Part shown: positions 1-5,694 of the stretch, piece after piece
How the letters are laid out: the number at the start of each line of letters is the position of its first letter
Position numbering within the stretch: the first letter of the stretch is position 1
Source: Lachnospiraceae bacterium UBA7109
GTDB taxonomy: Bacteria; Bacillota; Clostridia; Lachnospirales; Lachnospiraceae
Assembly: GCA_002492335.1 (NCBI GenBank)
Contig: DKYD01000010.1
Span: 1 to 5,694 of the forward strand
Reading direction: 5' to 3'
Length of the DNA: 5,694 nucleotides
The notes under the pieces: model-generated
Databases searched by the model: none
What the model was told of the DNA's origin: nothing
Seen by the model: the letters and a program-made list of their open reading frames with translations, nothing else
Program-made: the position numbers and the translations under genes

Positions 1-81
1 AGACTTGACCCGCAGGGAAATGCATCTCGTGCAGAGTGCGCAATCATTATTCAGAGATTCCTGGAAAAATACGGAGAATAA
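1..81 (+). CDS. C-terminal end of an upstream SLH-domain surface protein (5' part outside window)
   Basis: Frame 1 is open from the first base to TAA at 79-81 and encodes 26 residues. They contain LDPQGNASRAECAIIIQRF, followed by LEKYGE and the stop. The pattern 'DP.G.ASRAE.A.I..RF' matches the end of an S-layer homology (SLH) repeat (typically 'dP.g.aTRAEaA.il.Rf'), and SLH repeats usually sit at the extreme C-terminus, as here. In this family the SLH repeats hold exported proteins to secondary cell-wall polymers. The rest of the protein lies outside the window, so its enzymatic role is unknown. It runs in the same direction as the large glycosidase gene 114 bp downstream, which suggests a locus of cell-surface proteins. 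Only the last part of one repeat is visible, so the domain call rests on a short motif. Confidence 0.75.
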   Translation, partial: RLDPQGNASRAECAIIIQRFLEKYGE

Positions 82-85
82 GAAA

Positions 86-104
86 TTTACCTGTTTCGGG
101 TAAA
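86..104. repeat. Small interrupted inverted repeat just after the upstream stop codon
   Basis: TTTACC (86-91) and GGTAAA (99-104) are perfect inverted 6-bp arms around a 7-base spacer, starting 4 bases after the TAA of the upstream gene. There is no T-run after it. It could be a protein-binding half-site pair or a weak hairpin; a 6-bp dyad of this kind can also arise by chance. Confidence 0.3.
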
Positions 105-107
105 CGC

Positions 108-146
108 GTCATATAGAGTATGAGGGCTTCCCATACTCCATATGAC
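108..146. repeat. 39-bp inverted repeat: candidate terminator hairpin of the upstream gene or operator
   Basis: The arms are GTCATATAGAGTATG (108-122) and CATACTCCATATGAC (132-146), around a 9-base loop. Fourteen of fifteen positions pair; the exception is A115 against C139. On minus-strand RNA that position would be a G-U wobble, so the stem would be continuous there. The element begins 27 bases after the upstream stop codon, which suits a transcription terminator, but no U-tract follows: the next bases are TGTATAATGG. Its right arm ends two bases before a perfect TATAAT, so it also occupies the core promoter region of the next gene, where a repressor or activator site would be placed. The dyad itself is certain; its function is inference. 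Confidence 0.8.
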
Positions 147-154
147 TGTATAAT
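128..154 (+). promoter_or_regulatory. Candidate sigma-A promoter for the multidomain glycosidase gene
   Basis: TATAAT at 149-154 is a perfect -10 hexamer, 42 bases before the ATG at 196. It predicts a transcription start near 160 and a 5' leader of about 35 bases. No good -35 box sits at the ideal distance. The best is TTCCCA (128-133, four of six matches to TTGACA) with a short 15-base spacer, lying in the loop and right arm of the 39-bp inverted repeat. A weak -35 overlapped by a dyad suggests a promoter controlled by a DNA-binding protein, as would suit a substrate-inducible glycosidase; this is inference from position. Confidence 0.45.
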
Positions 155-183
155 GGAACTTGTTAACTGCTGTCGTAAAAGAG

Positions 184-190
184 AAGGAGG
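184..190 (+). promoter_or_regulatory. Strong Shine-Dalgarno sequence of the glycosidase gene
   Basis: AAGGAGG is followed by a 5-base A-rich spacer (AAAAT) and ATG 196. This near-perfect match to the anti-Shine-Dalgarno sequence fixes the start codon, and the protein then begins with a proper signal peptide. Confidence 0.9.
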
Positions 191-195
191 AAAAT

Positions 196-300
196 ATGAA
201 AACAAGAAGAGTGAAAAAGCACATTGCTTTTTTGACAGCGATTACCATGATTGCCAGTGTGACGGGTGTTCCGGGAATGGGGACGACCGTTAGCAAAGCG
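196..300 (+). other. Sec signal peptide (residues 1-35) of the glycosidase
   Basis: A basic n-region (MKTRRVKKH) precedes a hydrophobic stretch (about residues 10-25, IAFLTAITMIASVTGV) and a polar c-region ending in VSKA-AEP. Cleavage after A35 puts S33 at -3 and A35 at -1, which fits signal peptidase I; cleavage after A36 is the alternative but puts K34 at -3. There is no lipobox cysteine, so the protein is exported by Sec and is not a lipoprotein. Confidence 0.88.
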
Positions 301-3300
301 GCAGAGCCGGTGACTCCGATTGCAGAGTTTACATTTGACGATGCAGCAGGTTCCGGCGATATTACAGGAACCGGGGCAAAAGCAGCCGGTACTTATACAA
401 TCGTGGACAGTTTCCCGGGTGGGGGAAAGGCCCTGCATCTGGATGGAAACGGACAGCATCTGGCGCTTACGAAGCTGGATGGAAGCAGTCTGCTCAGCGG
501 GCTTGATGAAGTCACGATTTCTTATGAAGCAAAGCATGAGAGGACAGATACAAACTGGACTTATTATGCAGCGCCGAACGCAAATACACAGACGTATGGG
601 AAGGAGCATTATATCGGGGCGTTTCAGGCAAATGGGAACCTGAAAGTAGAACGTTATAACAATAGCGGAAGCCGTCCGGGAGCAGCAGAAGCAGCAGTCG
701 GCAATGACTGGGCGCATGTAACGGTTGTCTACAGTGCAGACGCCACAGTCGTGTATGTAAACGGAAAAGAGACAGCAAGATTTGGAATTACAACAAAACT
801 GACCGATATTCTCGGGAATAACAGTGTGTTCTATATTGGAAGAGCGAACTGGAACAGCGGGGAGGATTGTCAGGCGGCGATTGATAACTTCCGTGTCTAT
901 GATAAGGCTCTGACAAAAGAGGAAGTAACATCCGATTATGCGAATTATGCAGTTACGGCAGATACACAGGCGCTTACAATCCCGGCGTCAACGAACAGAA
1001 GTATGACACTTCCGGCAAATGGCGTCAGCGGGCAGACGACGATCACCTGGAAGTCTTCCAATACAGCAGTGCTGGCAAATGACGGTAAAGTAACACGTGG
1101 CAACTCAGACGTAGATGCGAAGCTGACAGCTACGATTTCCGGAAGCGGAAAAACACTTACGAAAGAGTTTACGGTCAAAGTTCTGAAAAAAGATGTAGAT
1201 GGAGACCTTGCAGGATACAAGACAGAGCTTACGCTGAACGCAGGATATGTAGCAGAAGATCTGGAACTTCCGGCGAAGATCGGCGATGCGTCTGTTTCCT
1301 GGAAAACATCTGACGGAGCAGTGGTTGCAGCAGATGGTAAGATCAAAAGAGATGCGAAGAGTAATAAGAAAGCAACACTTACGGCAACGATCACAGTAGA
1401 AGGAAAGAGTGTTACGAAAGAATTCCCATTAACCATTCTTGCAGAAGGGAAAAATATTGTATCTTATGTCAGCAATGCACCGGCTACCGGACAGAACGGT
1501 GGTATGAAGGTTGCATTAGAAGGAACAAATGGTTATAAAGCAATTCACGAGGATCAGCCGATTTTGTACACAGCACAGGGTGGCCGTGCATTTGGTGCAG
1601 CCGTTCTCTTCCGTAAGGCGGACGGTACGTTTGGAGCAATTGCAGCTGAAGGTGGAAATAATGGAACAATCCTTGTGTATGATTCTGAGACACTTGCCAC
1701 TTATACAAATGAAAGATCGGCAGCCCTGACAGGAATCGCAAACATTGCTGATCTGGACTGTGTATATGACAGTGCAGATCAGGTATACAAGCTTTTTATT
1801 CAGGATAAGAATGGAAACACATATGTTTCAACATCAACAGACCTGCGTTCTTTTAGTGAAGCACAGCTTGCAGATTATACATTTGAGACGATCAAAGGTG
1901 TTCCGTCAGACGCGGCGTCTTATGCTGCGCTTGCGCTGACCAATGCAGAGTATGAAGTGTTGAATGAGCATTTCGGACATCCATATAATACAAAAATTGA
2001 CCTTTCTAAGATCCAGGATATTGAGATTGAAAAAGGCGGCAGTTATACACTGGAAGATACGGTAAAAGCAGAGTATTCGAACGGTGAGACGAGAACACTT
2101 GGGATTAAATGGAACGAAGCAGATCTTGCAAGAATAGATACTTCCAGGTCAGGTGAATATACGATCAGAGGAGTCGTCGGCGGAAACTCCAACCGTACAG
2201 ATGCAGACACACCTTTGATACCAGAAAGAGCAGATCCATTTGTTACCTATAATGAGACGGACGGATATTATTACTTTACCTCGTCTTATCCGATGAATGG
2301 AAGTAATGATGCGGAAGGTTATGACCGATTGATTCTGAGAAGATCCAGGACTTTAAGTGGTCTGGCAGACGCGGAAGAAGTGACGATATGGGATGAAAGT
2401 TCCATAAATGGATATGGACGTTTTATCTGGGCGCCGGAGTTACATAAGATTGGCGGATACTGGTATTACGTCAGTACGGCATGCGTGGCTGAGACAGGCA
2501 ACCGGTTTAATATCCGTCCGTTTATGCTCAGATGTAACAATGAAGCAGATATGATGAACCCGGCAAGCTGGGGAGAACCAGAGCGTGTGAAACCGATGTC
2601 CGGAGATAACTGCATGAATGCAATGTCACTTGATATGACTTATTTTGAGGCAGGCGGCAGACATTATCTTGTATGGGCGGATGTGACACAGGGAGATTCC
2701 AGCCTGTATATTGCAACGATTGACCCATCGAATCCGACACGGCTGACAAGCAAATGTACAGTTATCACTGTTCCGGAGTTTTCATGGGAGCGTGTTAACA
2801 ACCGTGTAAATGAGGGACCGGCAGTGATCAAGAAAGACGGTAAGGTAAATCTTGCATTCTCTGCATCCGGTACGGGAATGGAATATTGTGTGGGAGTTCT
2901 GACCGGAGATGAAACTGCAGACCTTACAAAGAAGGAAAACTGGGCAAAGACAAGCTATCCGATTCTGACAAGTACAGATTTTAACAGTGTGGTGTCCGGT
3001 CCTGGACATAACTCTTTTACCGTGGATGAATATGGTAATCCGGTCATTGTATATCATGCAAGACCGACACACACGCATACAACAGCAGGAGGCGTCCATA
3101 ACGGAGATCCATTATATGATCCGTGCCGTCACTGTTATCTGAAGCAGGTATTCTTTACCGAAGATGGAATGCCGATTCTGAACATGACAGACGATGAGCT
3201 TGTAGCAGATGAATACAGAAATGTTGAAATTACTGTTACAGTCAAAGGGGAAGTAGTGGAGTCAAAGCCGGTTCTGGAGTATAACTTTAATGAAACCTTT

Positions 3301-5694
3301 GCAAAGGGGACGGCAAAGGACAGTGTGGGAAACAATAGTGCAACGCTGTCAGACGGTGCAGTTTATGTGAAAGATGACGATTATGGGCAGGTACTCTATC
3401 TGGATGGAGGAACTGACGTGGGCGGAAGCGACAGTTTCCTTGCATTCCCGGAAGGTTTCTTTGACGGCAGGGACTCTGTAACGATTTCCATGGATGTCAA
3501 CGAGGTTACAAGAAGTGGATATTTCTTTACATTTGCTATTGGACAGAGCGATCAGAAGTATCTGTTCCTCAAGACTGATCCCACTCATATGAAGCTGGCG
3601 CTTACAACAGGAAGTTTTAATACCGAGAAGGTCGCAGAGGCAGATTTTAAACATCCAAACAACAGCAGAAGATGGATTAATGTTAAGATGGTAGTAACAC
3701 CTACAACGATAAGCCTGTATCAGGACGGAGAGCTTATTGCAGAGAATCTTTCTACAGGCGTTAAATTATCCGACCTGGGCACGAACCTGAAGGCATATCT
3801 TGGGAAATCCTTCTATAGTGCAGATAAATATTTCCGCGGATATTTTGACAATGTAAAAGTGTATGATTATGCAATGTCATCCGCAGAGATCTGGTCGGTT
3901 ACACAGCAGGATGCAAAAGCAAGGAAAGCGGCAGTTGGAAATGTAAAATATGTTTCTGATGAATTTGCGATTCCGAATGCAGACAGCATCAAGGGCAATA
4001 TCACCCTTCCGGAAGAGATTAACGGCGTAAAGGTTGCATGGAAGTCATCCAATGAAGATGTGATCAGTACAAAAGTTACGGAAAATGCCGGATACGACGC
4101 AACTCCTGCAGGAGTAGTTACAAGACAGGACAAAGATACAAAGGTTACCCTTACCGCAATATTCTCTAAAAATGGAGAAGAATCAGTAACGAAGAAATAT
4201 GAGGTGACTGTAAAAGCAAAAGTGGAAGAAGTGAAAGATGAAGACTACGTAGGCTATTTATTTGTACACTTTACAGGATCAGAAAATACTTATGCAGACG
4301 AGCAGACATACTTTTCTATAAGCAAAGATGGGCTGAACTGGAAAGACTTGAATAATAACCAGCCGGTTCTCACAAGTGTTATGGGTGAAAATGGACTGCG
4401 GGATCATTTTATTGGAAGAACACCGGATGGTGATAAATATTATATGATCGCAACAGACTTAAGCATTGCAACAAATAAAATAGGTGACATACATAATTCA
4501 TGGGTTCAGTGCGGTGGTAATGGAAGTCACAGCATCGTTGTATGGGAATCGGATGACCTTGTAAACTGGAGTGAGCCGTGGATGGCAGAGATTGCGCCGG
4601 AGAATGCAGGATGTACATGGGCGCCGGAGTTTGTATATGATAATGTAACAGGTGAGTTTATTGTATACTGGTCCGCGACAAGTATTAAGTTAAACGCAGC
4701 AGGTTCTATTGCACAGGAATATGAGAACCATGCAATCTACTATTGTAAGACACGAGATTTCAGAACTTTTACGGATGCAAAATTATATCGTGAGGGTGAG
4801 ATGCAGACAAACGGATATCCGACTAAGATCATTGATTCGACCATGATTCAGAATGATGGTATGTATTATCGTTATACGAAGAATGAGGTGACTGGAAAAA
4901 TTATGGTCGATAAGTCAGAGACCGTACTTGGTGAGTTCACAGATATTCCATCACAGACACTGTCTACCAATCTTCCGGCTGCTCAGGGATCTGTAGAGGG
5001 ACCGATTATCTTTAAGATGAATGAAAAGACGGCAGACGGTAAAGACCAGTGGTGTCTCATGGTAGACCGTTTTGCAAGAGACCAGGGATATTACCCACTC
5101 ATTACAACGGATCTTGAGTCAGGGGAGTTCCGTATGTTAGACAGCAATGAGTTCTCCTTCCCAAGTAAGTTCCGCCACGGTTATGTAATGCCGGTAACAG
5201 CAAAAGAATACGAGGCATTGCAGGAAAAATGGGGAGATGGAAAAGAACCGGAGGAGCCGGTGATACCAGAAGTACTTGCAGACTTTAACTTTGATGCAGA
5301 CGGAGAGTCCTTCGAAGGAGGCAATGCGAAAGCAACCGGTACGTACACACTGGAAGATCACGGTACAGGAAAAGCGCTGAAGCTTAACGGAACAGATCAG
5401 TTCCTGAATGTAACGGCAAAAGATGGCGGAAGTCTTCTGACAGGCGTAAAAGAGATGACAGTATCCTACCAGATCAAGCCGGAGAACAGCAAGACCAACT
5501 GGGGATTCTTTGCAGCGCCGAATGCAAACAGGCAGGAATACCAGCAGGAGCATTATGTTGGAATCGTAGACATCAGCGGAACAACAAATGCAGAACGTTA
5601 TAATAACAATGGTGCAAGACCGACAGTGGCAAATTATGCAACCGGATATAACGGATGGTATCATGTAACGGTTGTATATACAGAAGGTAATACA
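196..5694 (+). CDS. Secreted multidomain protein with two GH43 (alpha-L-arabinofuranosidase-like) modules, LamG and bacterial Ig domains; 3' end outside window
   Basis: ATG 196 opens a frame of 1833 codons with no stop before the window ends, so the C-terminus and any wall anchor are missing. The start is set by the AAGGAGG site and the signal peptide. Domains by residue are signal peptide 1-35, LamG 42-245, two Ig 251-415, degenerate GH43-like propeller 416-600, group-4 Ig 601-663, GH43 A 668-1002, LamG 1024-1235, Ig 1236-1342, GH43 B 1350-1680, linker 1681-1693 and LamG 1694 onward. GH43 enzymes are inverting five-bladed-propeller hydrolases that mostly remove arabinofuranose or xylose from plant polysaccharides; both intact modules keep the Asp/Asp/Glu triad. 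The likely job is extracellular arabinose release from arabinan or arabinoxylan, with the jelly rolls binding glycan or packing against the catalytic modules. An SLH protein lies upstream, so a C-terminal SLH or sortase anchor is plausible but unseen. Codon usage looks uniform throughout, with no frameshift. The family call is firm; the exact substrate is inferred. Confidence 0.95.
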   Translation, partial: MKTRRVKKHIAFLTAITMIASVTGVPGMGTTVSKAAEPVTPIAEFTFDDAAGSGDITGTGAKAAGTYTIVDSFPGGGKALHLDGNGQHLALTKLDGSSLLSGLDEVTISYEAKHERTDTNWTYYAAPNANTQTYGKEHYIGAFQANGNLKVERYNNSGSRPGAAEAAVGNDWAHVTVVYSADATVVYVNGKETARFGITTKLTDILGNNSVFYIGRANWNSGEDCQAAIDNFRVYDKALTKEEVTSDYANYAVTADTQALTIPASTNRSMTLPANGVSGQTTITWKSSNTAVLANDGKVTRGNSDVDAKLTATISGSGKTLTKEFTVKVLKKDVDGDLAGYKTELTLNAGYVAEDLELPAKIGDASVSWKTSDGAVVAADGKIKRDAKSNKKATLTATITVEGKSVTKEFPLTILAEGKNIVSYVSNAPATGQNGGMKVALEGTNGYKAIHEDQPILYTAQGGRAFGAAVLFRKADGTFGAIAAEGGNNGTILVYDSETLATYTNERSAALTGIANIADLDCVYDSADQVYKLFIQDKNGNTYVSTSTDLRSFSEAQLADYTFETIKGVPSDAASYAALALTNAEYEVLNEHFGHPYNTKIDLSKIQDIEIEKGGSYTLEDTVKAEYSNGETRTLGIKWNEADLARIDTSRSGEYTIRGVVGGNSNRTDADTPLIPERADPFVTYNETDGYYYFTSSYPMNGSNDAEGYDRLILRRSRTLSGLADAEEVTIWDESSINGYGRFIWAPELHKIGGYWYYVSTACVAETGNRFNIRPFMLRCNNEADMMNPASWGEPERVKPMSGDNCMNAMSLDMTYFEAGGRHYLVWADVTQGDSSLYIATIDPSNPTRLTSKCTVITVPEFSWERVNNRVNEGPAVIKKDGKVNLAFSASGTGMEYCVGVLTGDETADLTKKENWAKTSYPILTSTDFNSVVSGPGHNSFTVDEYGNPVIVYHARPTHTHTTAGGVHNGDPLYDPCRHCYLKQVFFTEDGMPILNMTDDELVADEYRNVEITVTVKGEVVESKPVLEYNFNETFAKGTAKDSVGNNSATLSDGAVYVKDDDYGQVLYLDGGTDVGGSDSFLAFPEGFFDGRDSVTISMDVNEVTRSGYFFTFAIGQSDQKYLFLKTDPTHMKLALTTGSFNTEKVAEADFKHPNNSRRWINVKMVVTPTTISLYQDGELIAENLSTGVKLSDLGTNLKAYLGKSFYSADKYFRGYFDNVKVYDYAMSSAEIWSVTQQDAKARKAAVGNVKYVSDEFAIPNADSIKGNITLPEEINGVKVAWKSSNEDVISTKVTENAGYDATPAGVVTRQDKDTKVTLTAIFSKNGEESVTKKYEVTVKAKVEEVKDEDYVGYLFVHFTGSENTYADEQTYFSISKDGLNWKDLNNNQPVLTSVMGENGLRDHFIGRTPDGDKYYMIATDLSIATNKIGDIHNSWVQCGGNGSHSIVVWESDDLVNWSEPWMAEIAPENAGCTWAPEFVYDNVTGEFIVYWSATSIKLNAAGSIAQEYENHAIYYCKTRDFRTFTDAKLYREGEMQTNGYPTKIIDSTMIQNDGMYYRYTKNEVTGKIMVDKSETVLGEFTDIPSQTLSTNLPAAQGSVEGPIIFKMNEKTADGKDQWCLMVDRFARDQGYYPLITTDLESGEFRMLDSNEFSFPSKFRHGYVMPVTAKEYEALQEKWGDGKEPEEPVIPEVLADFNFDADGESFEGGNAKATGTYTLEDHGTGKALKLNGTDQFLNVTAKDGGSLLTGVKEMTVSYQIKPENSKTNWGFFAAPNANRQEYQQEHYVGIVDISGTTNAERYNNNGARPTVANYATGYNGWYHVTVVYTEGNT
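319..930 (+). repeat. LamG-like jelly roll, copy 1 (residues 42-245); first half repeated at 5275-5694
   Basis: The module opens with IAEFTFDD, passes KALHLDGNGQHL and HVTVVYSADATVVYVNGKE, and closes with DNFRVYDKALTKEEV. These are the usual landmarks of a concanavalin A-like LamG (Laminin_G_3) domain, which in such enzymes binds carbohydrate or packs against catalytic modules. The part at 319-747 aligns with the third LamG at 5275-5694 along its whole visible length, at close to half identity by eye. Shared blocks include AAPNAN, ERYNN and HVTVVY, and 14 identical bases (CATGTAACGGTTGT) over the last of these. The two are paralogous modules and far from identical, so the duplication is not recent. 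Confidence 0.85.
946..1440 (+). other. Tandem atrophied bacterial Ig domains (residues 251-332 and 333-415)
   Basis: Two consecutive units of about 82 residues share the same plan: a 'LTIP' or 'LELP' strand, a tryptophan in TITWKSSN or SVSWKTSD, a turn around NDGKV or ADGKI, a KLTATI or TLTATI strand, and a final TKEFTVKVL or TKEFPLTIL. This is the signature of the short ('atrophied') bacterial Ig domains common in Firmicute surface glycosidases, where they act as spacers. A third unit occurs at 3901-4221. Confidence 0.8.
1441..1995 (+). other. Partial, apparently inactive GH43-like propeller (residues 416-600)
   Basis: This 185-residue segment reads like the first blades of a GH43 propeller but lacks the catalytic features. 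VLFRKADGTFGAIAAE (residues 470-485) corresponds to the first-blade strand 'RDPFIFR..DG.Y.LIA', but the usual R-D-P is replaced by G467-A468-A469, so the general-base Asp is gone. The usual WAPE strand is replaced by LDCVYDSADQVYKLF. TYVSTSTDLRSFSEA matches the common 'YY.tS.Dl..Ft' blade end. It ends with KFG-like 'NEHFGHPYNT' and leads into the group-4 Ig domain, without the later blades (about 185 residues against roughly 300). It is probably structural or a binding module. The homology is inferred from pattern and context. Confidence 0.6.
1996..2184 (+). other. Group-4 bacterial Ig-like (Big_4) domain (residues 601-663)
   Basis: The segment contains 'DIEIEKGGSYTLEDTVKAEY', then SNGETRTLGIKW and SGEYTIRGVVGG. 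The order 'G..Y.LP..V.A.YSNGE....V.W' then 'G.Y.v.G.V.G' is typical of Big_4 domains, which are frequently found beside GH43 and other glycosidase modules. It sits directly before GH43 module A and probably acts as a spacer or substrate-adjacent module. Confidence 0.75.
2197..3201 (+). other. GH43 catalytic module A (residues 668-1002), exo-arabinofuranosidase-like
   Basis: The first blade has PERADPFV with the general-base Asp at D680. The second has YDRLILRRSRTLSGL and WAPELH (745-750). SLDMTYF supplies the pKa-modulating Asp at D813, and NEGPAV the general acid at E873. GPGHNSFT carries H938, equivalent to the conserved active-site His. YCVGVLTGD after the acid strand, and DP.RH near the end, resemble the family 43 branch related to Streptomyces exo-1,5-alpha-L-arabinofuranosidase (subfamily 26 is my best guess). 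All catalytic residues are present, so activity is expected. The module is rich in cysteine (C763, C780, C806, C854, C898, C977, C980) for an exported Firmicute protein. The subfamily is uncertain; the family is secure. Confidence 0.88.
3265..3900 (+). other. LamG-like jelly roll 2 (residues 1024-1235)
   Basis: It opens with KPVLEYNFNE, runs through DSVGNNSATLSDGA and VLYLDGG, then WINVKMVVTPTTISLYQDGE, and closes with FDNVKVYDYAMSSAEI. These are the standard start, middle and end motifs of LamG domains. It is clearly more distant from copies 1 and 3 than they are from each other. It follows GH43 A and precedes Ig 3 and GH43 B. Confidence 0.85.
3901..4221 (+). other. Atrophied bacterial Ig domain 3 (residues 1236-1342)
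   Basis: It has the same plan as the two Ig units at 946-1440: NITLPEEI, then KVAWKSSNEDVI, GVVTRQ, VTLTAIF and TKKYEVTVK. It is longer, by an insertion of about 15-20 residues after the WKSSN strand (around KVTENAGYDATPAG). It links LamG 2 to GH43 B. Confidence 0.8.
4243..5235 (+). other. GH43 catalytic module B (residues 1350-1680), Bt3655-like arabinofuranosidase type
   Basis: It starts YLFVHFTGSE, then YFSISKDGLNW and GLRDHFIG with the general-base Asp at D1403. DKYYMIATDL, WESDDLVNW and TWAPEF (WAPE 1475-1478) follow. IIDSTMI supplies the second Asp at D1547, YYRYTKNE follows it, SVEGPIIFK supplies the acid at E1601, and RHGYVMPVT (H1661) closes the propeller. This layout matches the GH43 group that includes Bacteroides thetaiotaomicron Bt3655. 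The triad is intact, but the proline usually following the first Asp (RDPF) is histidine here (H1404). Specificity cannot be read from sequence, though arabinofuranosidase is the closest known type. Confidence 0.85.
5275..5694 (+). repeat. LamG-like jelly roll 3 (from residue 1694), paralogue of copy 1, cut by window end
   Basis: After an acidic, proline-containing linker (GKEPEEPVIPEV), the sequence restarts the LamG pattern with LADFNFDADG, KALKLNGTDQFLNV, TNWGFFAAPNAN, EHYVGIVD, AERYNNNGARP and HVTVVYTEGNT. It aligns block by block with residues 42-184 of the same protein. The window ends inside it, so the second half (the VNGK and DNFRVYD regions) should lie just downstream. Confidence 0.85.

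Noticed and set aside
98..112. Possible catabolite-repression (cre) site around GGTAAACGCGTCAT
   Set aside because: Only the left half (GnAAnCG) fits the consensus; the right half has mismatches at most fixed positions.
320..643. Plus-strand out-of-frame ORF of 107 codons
   Set aside because: It lies in another frame inside LamG 1, lacks a credible ribosome binding site and has a Gln/Arg/Met-rich translation with no domain.
163..717. Minus-strand open frame of 184 codons across the start of the large gene
   Set aside because: It is Cys/Arg/Ser-rich, has no domain, is antisense to a well-supported signal peptide and LamG domain, and would run over the ribosome binding site of the real gene.
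945..1436. Minus-strand open frame of 163 codons, with hydrophobic and Ser/Thr/Val-rich translation
   Set aside because: It is antisense to the two Ig domains of the large gene, whose repetitive Thr/Lys/Ala codons leave the other strand free of stops. It has no recognisable domain, and the plus-strand frame is clearly coding.
5137..5664. Minus-strand open frame of 175 codons near the right edge
   Set aside because: It is antisense to the end of GH43 B and LamG 3. Its Cys/Ile/Phe-rich translation is the reverse complement of Gly/Asn/Ala/Lys-rich coding sequence and matches no family.
1..5694. Defence system, mobile element, CRISPR array, tRNA or riboswitch
   Set aside because: I found no transposase, short spaced repeats, cloverleaf or aptamer-like leader. 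The roughly 35-base predicted leader is too short for a riboswitch, and the rest is continuous coding sequence.

Overview
The window is almost entirely one very large exported carbohydrate-active enzyme gene, preceded by the last codons of another surface-protein gene. Base composition (roughly mid-forties % GC by eye), the strong AAGGAGG ribosome binding site, a signal peptide ending in an 'SKA-AEP' type cleavage region, the SLH-domain tail of the upstream gene and the LamG/bacterial-Ig/GH43 module set all point to a gut-type Gram-positive Firmicute, most likely a Lachnospiraceae/Clostridiales member. That assignment is inference; no marker gene is present.

Layout. Positions 1-81 hold the C-terminus of an upstream gene, a recognisable end of an S-layer homology (SLH) repeat, stopping at TAA 79-81. 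Positions 82-195 are intergenic. They contain a small inverted repeat, a striking 39-bp inverted repeat (15-bp arms, one mismatch), a perfect TATAAT box just after it, and the Shine-Dalgarno of the next gene. From ATG 196 one frame stays open for 1833 codons to the last base of the window, so the gene is cut by the right edge and its C-terminus is not seen. No gene is supported on the minus strand.

Protein architecture (residues): signal peptide 1-35; LamG-like jelly roll 42-245; two atrophied bacterial Ig domains 251-415; a partial, apparently non-catalytic GH43-like propeller 416-600; a group-4 bacterial Ig-like domain 601-663; GH43 catalytic module A 668-1002 (D680, D813, E873); LamG 2 1024-1235; Ig 3 1236-1342; GH43 catalytic module B 1350-1680 (D1403, D1547, E1601); acidic/proline linker 1681-1693; LamG 3 from 1694, cut by the window. 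The order LamG, Ig, Bt3655-type GH43 propeller occurs twice (first degenerate, then intact), and a third LamG begins at the right edge, so the protein looks built by duplication of a cassette.

Biologically this is best read as a secreted, probably surface-held enzyme with two alpha-L-arabinofuranosidase-like (GH43) sites and several putative glycan-binding jelly rolls. It would remove arabinose from plant polysaccharides such as arabinan or arabinoxylan. The SLH-type neighbour suggests a cell-surface glycan-degradation locus. I see no defence system, mobile element, CRISPR array or RNA gene; the interest lies in the modular evolution of the enzyme and the unusual promoter-proximal palindrome.
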